Of a DNA stretch of 64,000 nt, positions 58,901-61,421 are shown piece after piece. Made by a program: the position numbers and the translations under genes. Location: positions 1,115,001 to 1,179,000 of the forward strand of contig JAUIRK010001055.1 in the NCBI GenBank assembly GCA_030549495.1. Direction: 5' to 3'. Position 1 is the first letter of the stretch; each line of letters opens with the position of its first letter. This stretch comes from Nectonema munidae. Its lineage: Eukaryota; Nematomorpha; Nectonematoida; Nectonematidae. Below the pieces are notes generated by a model. That model worked only from the letters and a program-made list of their open reading frames with translations, did no database searches and was not told the origin of the DNA.

Positions 58901-60526
58901 CTCGCCCACCATTGGTACTGCAATTGCCAAACCAAAGCTTCATTTCCAATTTTCCATTTCACTTAGGTGACCCATGACCTCACGCTGCCCCCTTCTTATG
59001 CGAATGATCAAAGAATAGCCTAAGATAGTTACAATTATGTGATCTAAAACAAAAGCAGAAAGTATAAATTAGTAAGCAACTAAGTATAATGGATGCAATT
59101 GGATTATGTATTACTAGTCACATAAATATGGGTCATAAACATGGGTATGCAGGATCTCGAAAACTAGACCCCATACAGCTTAACCGTTGTCATATTCAGA
59201 TTCTGCGTACTTGATTACCTTGGAAGTTAGAATCAGACTTAATTGTAGAAGAACGATAAAATGGATATTTTTTTATTAATCAGTGTAACCAAGACCTTTT
59301 TTAGCTTGAGTTTTAAAAAATGAAGAAAATTGTGTCCTTATTACTTGATTAACTTTAGGTATGCGTTATGGTATTTGTTTCTGTCAAAACTTTACTGAAT
59401 TAATTCACTGTTTCCTTTAGATTGAAAACAAAGCATATATACTAGCTAAAATTGCAATTTCTTCTTTAAACGTTATTAGAAGAACTCACAATTTCTTCAA
59501 TGTCAATTAAATGGATTTTTACTGTGAAACTTCAGACTCATGTCGATATTTAAGAACATTTAAATTTTAGCAATCTAGCATCTCGTAAATTCTTTTTCAA
59601 ATTTTGTGAAATATTCCCATGTTTTTGATTGACTTTTAGAGGATATAAAAATTAAAATATATTTATATTAATTTGATAATTTAGAAAAACCGTTTTAAAT
59701 TTGGTTTTAACAAAAAATAATGAAAGCCGGCAATTAGAAAGCAAATATAATTAGACATAAATTTTTTATTCTTTCTTTTTCATTTAGAAGGAAGGCTGGT
59801 ATCTAGGAAATGGGAAATTTATCGAAGTACCTGAAAAGATTGAAACAGACAAACAAGATTCTAAGTATTTCATTAAATTATCAGCCTTTTCTTTTACCAA
59901 TTAAACTCTTTTTTAGGTTGTCATCAAACACACTGTCTAAAAGCTTCAAATTTCTAAATTTTCAGAAGGTTGGTAAAAAAAGTGGTAATGTAGATATTGA
60001 ATTTTGCCCGGAAACAATAGAAATCGAAAAAAGGTTTGCAGATGGAGAACAGATATCCCCTGGAGAGTTGGAGCAATTAAAACGAGCTGTTAAAATTAGA
60101 GGTGGCTTCACTAATATTATCGCTTCTACAAGAGCACAGGTTTGAAAATAGAATTTTAAACTTGCCATTTTTCTAAACAAATCTCATTTTTTCCAGAAAG
60201 AGGGTTGGTATATTGGAAAAGGACAGCTTTCTGAAGGGTAATGTATTTACATATATTTGATCTTAATAATATATAACTTTTTATTTCAAGTTTTCAAAAT
60301 TTTATATTCGTCGACATGTATTGCAATCATTTTGATTAAATAATTTTTTAGAAAAATCGATGAAAAAGAAGATCAAGAATATTGCGAATTTACACAACGT
60401 GAAAGAAAAATTGAGAAAATTTACGCAAAGAATTGTGACATAAGTAGTTATGACTTGAAAATACTGCAAAGCGCTGTTAAAAAGATGGCAGGATTTACTT
60501 CCTCTAAAGCCGCAAAAAGAGCAAAA
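13712..60526 (+). CDS. Protein 4.1/coracle-like FERM gene with a C-terminal exon-repeat array (22 exons visible, both ends open)
   Basis: This is a spliced gene whose visible exons are listed separately. The first exon carries the end of a FERM C-lobe and an FA segment closely resembling protein 4.1/coracle. In that family these proteins link membrane proteins to cortical actin/spectrin or septate junctions. The remaining exons encode at least 11 diverged copies of a module of about 45 residues, usually followed by an EGW-type motif. The 22 exons sum to 3489 nt, or 1163 codons, with compatible phases at all 21 junctions. All acceptors are AG; donors are GT except one GC. N-terminal FERM exons and the C-terminus must lie outside the window or be unrecognised. 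The repeat function is unknown. Being FERM-linked suggests a submembrane scaffold (inference). The reading as one gene rather than two neighbours rests on continuous phase and lack of a stop, promoter or start between the FERM exon and repeats. Confidence 0.85.
15560..16440 (-). pseudogene. piggyBac-like transposase relic
   Basis: Reverse-strand translation in broken frames gives an acidic N-terminal part (HGGEEEETAENYEDQE) and a segment with STRNISKEITRPI. The most diagnostic block is LRCLIPESTLTVDEQLCGY, then RRHLPGRTSIPNKPRKYSIK. This matches the piggyBac block with the catalytic DEQL, followed by an R-G-R/IPxKPxKYGIK motif. A decayed KLAAVREV-like helix precedes it. Frames are interrupted. 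It sits antisense in the first visible intron of the 4.1-like gene, and TTAA-flanked short elements elsewhere in the window may depend on such a source. Confidence 0.82.
17383..17488 (+). CDS. Exon 2: linker after the FA segment
   Basis: The acceptor is TTTATTCAG and the donor is GTGAGA. The exon begins with GC, completing a glycine codon with the single G left by exon 1, and ends with two bases, GA. It encodes a polar linker of about 35 residues (starting RIPRSITLPNADLG) that becomes highly charged (EEQKKRKNQEIK). A canonical 4.1 protein has a variable linker at this point. Phase agreement on both sides supports the call. No domain is recognised. Confidence 0.8.
17548..17578 (+). CDS. Exon 3: micro-exon of 31 nt
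   Basis: The acceptor is TTTTTAG and the exon adds C to the GA left by exon 2, giving an aspartate codon, then encodes IEMKKEYQNR. It continues the charged helix begun in exon 2. The proposed donor GTGCAT is weak. Reading on without splicing meets a stop just before exon 4, so a splice is required here or nearby. The upstream intron is 59 nt and the downstream one 67 nt. Confidence 0.62.
17646..17786 (+). CDS. Exon 4: repeat 1 of the C-terminal array
   Basis: This 47-codon exon in phase 0-0 encodes a typical module: PQIYEIEKQYANSQ, then a helix with DNLKKAVEIRGGF, then IPNAAKRAE. It is one of the best matches to the repeat consensus. Every other repeat exon ends after RAK/RAE at a GT donor. 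Here the equivalent position reads GAG followed by GCAAGT, so this intron appears to use a GC donor with otherwise excellent consensus. The next exon is about 4.7 kb away. Confidence 0.88.
18655..21250 (-). mobile_element. 5'-truncated CR1/Jockey-like LINE in antisense orientation
   Basis: The reverse strand encodes a linker (residues such as NPTLESWNLYKSVRSKYNKK at 20721-21077) and then reverse transcriptase. At 19934-20449 it contains NNYRPISVFSFIGKVFEQII, IFIDFSKAFDSINYEYLLVK and GVVPQGSILGPLLFILYVNE. At 19718-19912 it has MYGDDCAILYQ, the catalytic box with G replacing the usual A, and a C-terminal part follows at 19283-19624. One in-frame stop separates the palm block from the catalytic box, and other shifts occur. 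A TAAATAAATAAATAAA tail at the 3' end near 18660 fits CR1/I-like elements. The endonuclease is missing. It is relatively well preserved. Confidence 0.9.
22536..22663 (+). CDS. Exon 5: KEDW linker exon
   Basis: The acceptor is CATTTTAAG and the donor GTAAGC. Starting in phase 0 it reads KEDWPIHKVIDSF, then an acidic/serine-rich stretch (SEEESIGDLTSSNN) and ends with two bases, GA. The first residues correspond to the KEGW motif that opens most exons following a repeat. It has no repeat core of its own. Confidence 0.82.
22905..25010 (+). pseudogene. pogo/Tigger transposase relic
   Basis: The catalytic part is recognisable in shifting frames. It includes LYADERGLFS at about 23850 (FNADETGLF in Tigger), then MLACSGEEEKCKPLVMGKSK, then NPR at 23942-24010, and SKAWMRNPNFQECLNILNNK at about 24070. 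A block at about 24150-24260 carries the D-N-A-SHPP and FLPPN regions in decayed form. At about 24368 MGIQWIISSWDSILSETIKK, then CFNISGF, matches the Tigger helix after the DDE domain. Ends are approximate: ACTGAAACTTGAAATGAACG, then ACC at 22909 and CGACCACTGAGAGTTACGAC near 24964 resemble terminal sequences. It is intronic and in sense with the host gene. Confidence 0.83.
25025..27036. other. Intronic sequence; one hAT end
   Basis: At 25650-25716 the segment GGCTCGCGAGCCATAGGTTC, then CCGACCCCTG, followed by CTCTAGAA is a typical hAT right end with an NTCTAGAN-type target site. Its left partner was not found. The rest shows nothing recognisable. Confidence 0.5.
27037..27244 (+). CDS. Exon 6: repeat 2 (diverged)
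   Basis: The acceptor is TTTTCAG and the donor GTATGT. The first base completes a GAA codon with exon 5. The exon encodes 69 residues. The core reads ILEKLFVSGHVLNEVQIEKL, then SREGFLYKKALSKIK, which keeps the spacing of the repeat but has lost the NPxAA segment. It is one of the most diverged copies. Exon boundaries and phase agree with the array. Confidence 0.82.
27299..27762. mobile_element. Possible short TIR element
   Basis: The left side reads ATTTGGAGTGGGCCAAATAG and the right side, in reverse complement, reads TACTTGGGGTTGGGCC. Both ends carry a TTGG-GT-GGGCC block. A related ATTTGGAGTGGG segment appears near 60700. Target duplication was not resolved, so the boundaries are tentative. 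Confidence 0.35.
28659..28732 (+). CDS. Exon 7: KLGW linker exon
   Basis: The acceptor is TTTTCTAG and the donor GTAATA. In phase 0 it encodes KLGWTPDKDIRPYI followed by a short segment ending SSE, leaving two bases. It occupies the position of the KEGW motif after repeat 2. Only 53 nt of intron separate it from the next exon, a compact pair like those near 60 kb. Confidence 0.82.
28786..28996 (+). CDS. Exon 8: repeat 3
   Basis: The acceptor is TTATTTTAG. The first base completes a glutamate codon from exon 7, and 70 further codons follow. A lysine-rich lead (ending EPEKMQKIDV) precedes the core SLELKYARGESLSDIQLNQL, then FTLPDARSRAE, ending at the donor GTAGAA. The RGGF turn is replaced by HPNKF. 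Structure and phase match the array. Confidence 0.87.
29180..30260 (-). mobile_element. CFDP2-like LINE relic: endonuclease and linker
   Basis: On the reverse strand KERLRLETWNVGSMTGRGNE, then IQ (about 30140-30200) is the start of an APE endonuclease of the craniofacial-development-protein-2-like LINE group (WNVGSMTGR). Further on, GYGYGKIYDKGD-like and AADEIDYILIRQKTK pieces (about 29720-29860) match the GKRNEEG and RxQIDYxLVR blocks. KDCKDIPG then follows. At 29187-29534 the linker ILINTCENVLGRRQT is visible. Frames are broken and there is a run of about sixteen C (G on this strand). Confidence 0.8.
31314..31948. mobile_element. Non-autonomous DNA transposon with CAG(G)TGCGGAT-type ends and a long G tract
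   Basis: The left end is CAGGTGCGGATCTAG. The right end in reverse complement is ACTGGCGGATATAAAG. Between them is AT-rich non-coding DNA and, just before the right end, a run of about fifteen G. The ends match the family seen at 1880-1947 (CAGTGGCGGATTTAG). No clear target duplication was read. Confidence 0.55.
32569..32703 (+). CDS. Exon 9: KEAW linker exon with an uncertain 3' end
   Basis: The acceptor CCATTTTTAG is strong. In phase 0 the exon reads KEAWEIFNTKLKKKSKDSKK, then ELPIDVEFVQTDQ. The phrase IDVEF also precedes the repeat core in exons 18 and 20, so an ancestral repeat may have been lost here. The donor chosen, CAT followed by GTAACG, is weak but keeps phase 0 into exon 10. Alternatives are a donor after GATCAA. 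Reading through gives ten more residues and a TAA ending at 32736, so this could also serve as an alternative last exon. Confidence 0.65.
32815..33060 (+). mobile_element. Possible LINE C-terminal fragment, same type as at 400-1425
   Basis: This A/C-rich patch has pieces in several frames such as HLHN-EPTNSTLLHEHLHKIN, resembling the LRxNKSPFL-SYLHKIDP region of Jockey-like LINE C-termini. It is short and broken. The base composition contrasts with neighbouring AT-rich sequence, as in the first LINE relic. Confidence 0.4.
33805..34170 (-). pseudogene. MULE-type transposase fragment
   Basis: The reverse strand has an open stretch of 101 residues whose C-terminal half reads INEIFVDGSVHQESP, then IIHIFTPECKIPILYSLLPD, then K. 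This follows the MULE transposase pattern (V/FDGTF-x-P-x-LFTIH-x-PL-CLLPDK), including the first catalytic aspartate in VDGS. Downstream catalytic blocks were not recognised. It is in a host intron in antisense. Confidence 0.65.
35277..35310. repeat. ATT trinucleotide microsatellite
   Basis: The sequence runs from CTACTGCTACTATTATTATT through eight or so ATT units to TTATC. No associated feature is seen. Confidence 0.85.
35558..35809 (+). CDS. Exon 10: repeat 4 with its own lead
   Basis: The acceptor is TTTATAG and the exon is 84 codons in phase 0-0. It starts EKKCMENKRKSKLK, a basic lead, then the core VSSIEKRYADGNDLNPIELE, then EARGDFMDPLAAKRAK. This is a near-consensus repeat. The donor GTGACA is weak at position +5 but falls exactly where all other repeats end, and the next exon begins 56 nt later. 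Confidence 0.88.
35866..36030 (+). CDS. Exon 11: EEGW linker exon
   Basis: The acceptor is TTGTTTAG and the donor GTATTT. It is 55 codons in phase 0-0. It opens EEGWLKGLKFVKPG and continues into an acidic segment with isoleucine/serine/lysine content that ends VNDKT. Here the linker is a separate exon with phase 0 on both sides, unlike the phase-2 split used elsewhere in the array. Confidence 0.86.
36040..37780. other. Intron with nothing recognised
   Basis: AT-rich, with runs of T before the acceptor at 37781. A GC-rich patch at about 36435-36460 (CCCGATCTCGCGGCGACCCC) stands out but could not be assigned. Confidence 0.45.
37782..37952 (+). CDS. Exon 12: repeat 5 (diverged)
   Basis: The acceptor is ATTTTTTTCAG and the donor GTATGC, with 57 codons in phase 0-0. 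The core reads KVEALELKYSEGKSLSNDEL, then a helix and IQRHFFIYPKAYQRYR. The RGGF turn and the AAxRAK end are altered (RHFF, AYQRYR), but spacing is retained. A 60 nt intron leads to exon 13. Confidence 0.86.
38013..38252 (+). CDS. Exon 13: repeat 6 with lead
   Basis: The acceptor is CATTTTAG and the donor GTGGGT. It has 80 codons in phase 0-0. The lead RDYKNFKDVEAKGF replaces the KEGW motif with RDYK. The core reads DEIAEIEERYALGFDLPYPI, then VECLKGFTNPDAQKRAN. It is a clear copy with a cysteine in the second helix. A short TTAA-flanked MITE lies 50 nt downstream in the following intron. Confidence 0.9.
38300..38416. mobile_element. TTAA-flanked MITE, 109 bp
   Basis: TTAA at 38300-38303 and at 38413-38416 flank an element starting CCTTTTGAGGACCA and ending TGGTCCTCAAACGG, a 14 bp terminal inverted repeat with one mismatch. 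Inside are ATCGTCT and AGACGAT motifs shared with the 129 bp elements at 44931 and 61851. The TTAA target and C-rich ends fit piggyBac-like mobilisation. Confidence 0.85.
39941..40198 (+). CDS. Exon 14: repeat 7 with EEAWYFY lead
   Basis: The acceptor is TTAATAG and the donor GTAATC. It has 86 codons in phase 0-0. It opens EEAWYFYYNDGKG, followed by a serine/glutamate-rich linker, then the core LEPYKSIEEKYSVGEELTT, then LEIRGDFSNPKAALRAK. Here the W-motif, linker and repeat are all in one exon, which shows that they form one module. Confidence 0.92.
40805..41050 (+). CDS. Exon 15: repeat 8
   Basis: The acceptor is TTTTATTTTAG and the donor GTAAAT, with 82 codons in phase 0-0. It opens SEFCSLGGWKTPD, retaining a GW but with a six-residue offset. 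It then has a tyrosine/lysine-rich linker, and the core TPLIKEIEKKFIENIKPLSE, then VQLRGDFEDPRAAVRAK. It is a strong match to consensus. The intron before it is 606 nt. Confidence 0.92.
41085..42480 (-). mobile_element. LINE relic: reverse transcriptase C-terminal part
   Basis: On the reverse strand at 42043-42240 it reads NFNLLGLVLDSNLSWCSHIS, then IGIVKHLKDTLNPKLKRCIY and NSLFLPHLNYCILL. This matches the RT thumb region of CR1/Jockey-type LINEs (FLGVxIDxxLSWxxHI, IYxSLILPHLNYC). Decayed upstream pieces extend to about 42480. A TCATCATCATTCACAG run at 41093 could be the 3' repeat tail of this or the adjacent LINE. Confidence 0.7.
42486..42737 (-). mobile_element. CFDP2-like LINE relic: RT C-terminal fragment
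   Basis: The reverse strand encodes AAVERVDQFYYLEG, then IDLRIRCAWNKLKSLSSFL and SLCIRSVFIYAA. This is the xVExFxYLG---RIRCAWxKFxELLPLL---YSSCVRSxMLHAxETW region of the CFDP2-like LINE group. It abuts a different LINE type at 42480, suggesting juxtaposition or nested insertion of two elements. Confidence 0.72.
42970..43112 (-). mobile_element. tRNA-derived SINE, copy 1
   Basis: On the reverse strand, GGGGGCGTGAGGAGGGTTAG starts a tRNA Ser/Leu-like head with an A-box-like GAGGGTTAGTTAGATGCTGA and a perfect B-box in CTTGGGTTCGAACCCG. Downstream, the body CATAGTTCGATACAAGCG, then TTAGTGCCTT-TGGATGAAAAC and TATGGTACCATC is shared with the copy at 61422. Shared head plus body in two places, on opposite strands, shows a dispersed family. 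Confidence 0.85.
43193..43280. mobile_element. pogo/Tigger-like terminal fragment
   Basis: The sequence CTGTCAAACCTTGATAAAGT, then GAATGC and later TTTTCCGGATTAACAATTG resembles pogo/Tigger ends. No internal coding part is seen. Confidence 0.4.
43792..43896 (+). CDS. Exon 16: TEGW linker exon
   Basis: The acceptor is TTAAAACAG and the donor GTACGT. It has 35 codons in phase 0-0. It starts TEGWVFTNFFYPSYRSSLKK and ends with a basic tail. It occupies the EGW position after repeat 8 but is not followed directly by a repeat core. The next exon is another linker 5.6 kb away. Confidence 0.84.
43900..44925. other. Intronic sequence without recognised features
   Basis: AT-rich, with an (AT)n tract at about 44497-44512. 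An open stretch on both strands near 44342-44675 is low-complexity AT-rich sequence with no domain. Confidence 0.45.
44927..45063. mobile_element. TTAA-flanked MITE, 129 bp
   Basis: TTAA at 44927-44930 and 45060-45063 flank an element starting GCCATTTAAGACCAA and ending TTGGTCCTAAATGGG. It contains three spaced GCAGACGA motifs. Length and internal order match the element at 61851-61979 in reverse orientation. Confidence 0.82.
46210..47690 (+). pseudogene. hAT transposase relic (SCAND3/ZBED-like), N-terminus to C-terminus
   Basis: Broken frames preserve several blocks in order. KYDSKYLKFEFIQERGSE and GVKHSKLKR (about 46230-46350) match the BED-like head (KYxxEYLxxGF, PSKLKRHL). NKLFFQQQKNKKFQELLYND, then EFVAKLCCLADVFPW (about 47010-47120) matches the central region. 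IDASCDYCLKSIFQSSL and LTRYLCKKTLSTATTIKSQF, then RSRLEI and HKPISNKHVQISH (about 47430-47690) match the hATC dimerisation tail ending in SH and a stop. Order and polarity show one element, but with many interruptions and a shortened catalytic part. It lies in sense in the intron after exon 16. Confidence 0.85.
47700..49537. other. Intronic sequence without recognised features
   Basis: AT-rich, with an ATCATCATCAT run near 47873. No coding or repeat boundary was recognised before exon 17. Confidence 0.45.
49538..49605 (+). CDS. Exon 17: short charged linker exon
   Basis: The acceptor is CAATTTAATAG and the donor GTAAGT (excellent). In phase 0 it encodes KKSLIPQEMSPSKKEEEPLK then SE, leaving two bases, GC. 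It lacks the W motif. Phase 2 at its end matches the single-base start of exon 18, as for the other split pairs. Confidence 0.75.
49606..50680. other. Intronic sequence without recognised features
   Basis: AT-rich with a short GATGATGATGATGATA tract near 50583. Open frames here are short, overlap on both strands and lack domain patterns. Confidence 0.45.
50682..50725. mobile_element. hAT-like left end
   Basis: CAGAGCTGAGCAAACTTTTT, then CACGAAAGAGCCATATTT resembles the left end of hAT elements with GAGCCA motifs, preceded by CTCTATAT as a possible target site. The right end is not seen. Confidence 0.4.
50860..51660 (-). mobile_element. CFDP2-like LINE relic: endonuclease-RT linker
   Basis: On the reverse strand, pieces such as KQKETWLWKEEIWQACICKE, then LEVAANLARKRGE at about 51100-51260 follow the linker pattern KESWWWNEEVQxAIxxKKEAxxRWQ of the same LINE group seen at 29180-30260. 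Frames are broken. The overlap in the linker shows this is a separate copy from the 29 kb one. Confidence 0.6.
51670..53985. other. Intronic sequence; two pogo-like end fragments
   Basis: At about 52520 GAGTTTACCCTCGTTAAATT, then CGACTTCATTAATCCGAAT and at about 52625 ACAGTAGATCCTTTATAGCG, then CGG resemble terminal sequences of pogo/Tigger elements. No transposase or gene was recognised in between. Confidence 0.4.
53990..54707 (+). mobile_element. hAT element relic with both ends and a transposase C-terminus
   Basis: The left end CAGCTGTTCTTAACC and the reverse-complemented right end CAGCGGTTCTTAACC form a 15 bp inverted repeat with one mismatch. TCTAGA lies close outside both ends, consistent with an NTCTAGAN-type hAT target. 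Inside, AVRNPFDVKIEDLPQEISDI, then LEEQLIEIKNDKALECDF and KNKYRNRLSPEYDMRCRLST, then RSH and stop at 54509, is the hATC tail of a SCAND3-like transposase, with interruptions. The N-terminal two thirds are deleted, leaving a 718 bp non-autonomous copy. Confidence 0.87.
54716..55460. other. Intronic AT-rich sequence without recognised features
   Basis: It contains a TATATATATATAT tract near 54778. No coding, TE or RNA signal was recognised. Confidence 0.4.
55463..55850. repeat. Large inverted repeat (arms about 165 bp, spacer about 31 bp)
   Basis: The left arm (about 55479-55645) and the reverse complement of the right arm (about 55677-55833) are about nine-tenths identical over their full length. 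Both read CGTCAGGAAT at the outer edge, then GTATTGAGTGAAACGAGTTG, CTGCTTGTAAACACAAAAAT and TAAATAGAATTAGTTT toward the centre. Weaker pairing extends outward to about 55463 and 55850. The arms contain a GCAGACGATTTTT motif also seen in the TTAA MITEs. It is probably a foldback or MITE-type element that could extrude a cruciform. Confidence 0.88.
56086..56263 (+). CDS. Exon 18: repeat 9
   Basis: The acceptor is CTTCCTTGAG. The first base completes an alanine codon from exon 17. After IKKPKSMATFDIEF the core reads TPQIKEYEANYAKNKALNPD, then AVILRKGFSNPDAALRAK, ending at the donor GTTACT. It is a near-consensus copy. It lies between two very long introns of 6.5 and 3.5 kb. Confidence 0.88.
57150..57219. 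mobile_element. Partial copy of the TTAA MITE family
   Basis: AACGCAGATCATATTTTTAT, then AAAGTCGATTCTGGTCGTTA, then ACCGG and TTAA matches the end of the 61851-61979 element in reverse orientation. The left part appears lost. Confidence 0.6.
57380..58700 (-). pseudogene. Relic of a multi-copy arthropod ORF of unknown class (ERFHQDI-type), split by a hAT MITE
   Basis: Reverse-strand fragments in order are CPKSVPLYNGNRFRSVAHAR, then SITANYETM (about 58500-58580), ANYPYKPIVDPKKVIMSPLD and VKKDLAK (about 58220-58310), DDGFQYLRKKLDRSS (about 57750-57790), and GSR-LKLHFFHPNMDFFASNL, then MEMERGFTR-LP (about 57420-57510). I recall these as a family of long uncharacterised arthropod proteins with SVPLxxGNRFxSVPxAHS, LMPPLHIKLGLMKxFVKAL and GERFHQDIxxMExRYQGxW blocks. 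Whether it is a transposon-borne gene is unknown. It is decayed, and the element at 57802-58192 lies within it. Confidence 0.65.
57794..58200. mobile_element. hAT MITE, 391 bp, with a perfect 8 bp target duplication
   Basis: ATCTATAC at 57794-57801 and again at 58193-58200 flanks an element from 57802 to 58192. The left end is CAGAGTTTCTCAAACT and the reverse-complemented right end is TAGGGGTTCTCAAACT, sharing TTCTCAAACT. The left end continues GGGGTTCGCGAACCCC, itself a palindrome. The interior is AT-rich and non-coding. Length of target duplication and end sequence identify the hAT superfamily. Confidence 0.93.
58720..59787. other. Intronic sequence without recognised features
   Basis: The first 250 bases may be further decayed parts of the relic at 57380-58700. 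Beyond that nothing is recognised up to the exon 19 acceptor. Confidence 0.4.
59788..59864 (+). CDS. Exon 19: KEGWYLG linker exon
   Basis: The acceptor is TTTCATTTAG and the donor GTATTT. In phase 0 it encodes KEGWYLGNGKFIEVPEKIE, then a short polar segment, leaving two bases, AA. The first residues are almost the same as those of exon 21 (KEGWYIGKG), which suggests a recent duplication of this module. A 52 nt intron follows. Confidence 0.88.
59917..60139 (+). CDS. Exon 20: repeat 10
   Basis: The acceptor is CTTTTTTAG. The first base completes a lysine codon, giving LSSNTLSKSFKFLNF as the lead. An internal acceptor at TTTTCAG just before AAGGTTGG would not keep the same phase. After KSGNVDIEF the core reads PETIEIEKRFADGEQISPG, then AVKIRGGFTNIIASTRAQ. 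It ends at the donor GTTTGA, and the next exon starts 57 nt later. Confidence 0.9.
60197..60237 (+). CDS. Exon 21: KEGWYIG linker micro-exon (41 nt)
   Basis: The acceptor is TTTTTCCAG and the donor GTAATG. In phase 0 it encodes KEGWYIGKGQLSE and leaves two bases, GG. It is the shortest of the W-motif exons. Its close similarity to exon 19 and the small introns on both sides indicate that exons 19-20 and 21-22 arose by tandem duplication of a two-exon unit. Confidence 0.88.
60352..60526 (+). CDS. Exon 22: repeat 11, last exon seen in the window
   Basis: The acceptor is AATTTTTTAG. The first base completes a glycine codon from exon 21. An acidic lead (KIDEKEDQEYCEF) is followed by the core TQRERKIEKIYAKNCDISS, then AVKKMAGFTSSKAAKRAK. 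The exon ends at the donor GTTAGT in phase 0. Because it ends with a donor and no stop, the gene must continue. No following KEGW-type exon was found before 64000. Confidence 0.88.
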
Positions 60527-60569
60527 GTTAGTATATTCTCTTCTTTATATGTACATATGCTATATATAT

Positions 60570-60720
60570 CAGGGACGCATAATATCCTCAAAATTATTGA
60601 GTGGGGGGGGGGGATTTTTTTATATACAATTTTCAAAATTACTGGTCTGGAAATACCACGGGAGACCAAATATTCATGGGCGCACATCCTAGAAATTATT
60701 TGGAGTGGGCAGACTTTCAA
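60570..60720. mobile_element. DNA-transposon terminal fragments with a G tract
   Basis: CAGGGACGCATAATATCCTC, then a run of about ten G, then GGGCGCACATCCTAGAAATT, then ATTTGGAGTGGGC. The CAGGGACGCA start and the ATTTGGAGTGGG block are shared with segments at 2163 and 27310. It lies just after exon 22 in the next intron. Confidence 0.4.
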
Positions 60721-60789
60721 GCGCCTTCCAAAAAAAACAAATTTTTCTGAATTCCTACTGCGTCTATTCTATTTCATTCTTAATTAAGC

Positions 60790-61421
60790 TTAATGTAAAC
60801 TTTAACCCCCGCTCTATTAAGCTTAACGTCAACCATGAATGAGGATTTATATATAGCTCCTTCTTTCTCACTTCAAATAGATGCGCACCATCTCCAAATT
60901 ATGTGTAGAAAAGGGGTAAAGAAATCAATTAACAATAAATAATCTCCCTAAAAAAATAAAAAATGTTTTATTGAGAAAAATAAATAAAAAAAACACATCC
61001 AAATTACATAACTTTTCTGAGGTAATTTCTATCAAAAATGTAAAACAGAACTAAAATTAGAAAAATTGGTATTGGAATTTTTCCATTCTTTTTAGTATAT
61101 AAGAATAAGTTTAAGTCAGTTAGACTCTCAAAAAAGGGTTTAAAATAAGGATAAAATTGTGCAAACAAAAACCAAACAATAAATTAAGATTGCATTACTT
61201 CATTTTTCTCAGCATCATTCAAAAATTGTTTAAAAGCTAAATTGGTGCAAGCTACAAAAATCTACAAAAAGCAAAATAACTTTTAACATTTTGCAATGAT
61301 TTGCCTTTTATAATAACTTTTAAGGAAAAAAAAGTCTATAATAAAAAGTTATAGAGCTTCAATAAAAACTAAAATATTTTAGAGCATAACTTAAGTTTTT
61401 TGAAAACTAATTTGACTAAAT
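60790..61421. other. AT-rich sequence without recognised features
   Basis: Presumed intron or 3' flank of the 4.1-like gene. No exon with a KEGW-type start was found. Confidence 0.4.

Noticed and set aside
17646-60526. Similarity of the repeat core to SHOCT-like short helical modules (xLxxLKxLxxxGxITxxEF)
   Set aside because: The resemblance is limited to a generic helix-turn-helix pattern with a G-x-(I/L)-(S/T)-x-x-E phrase. The RGGF and NPxAAxRAK parts have no counterpart.
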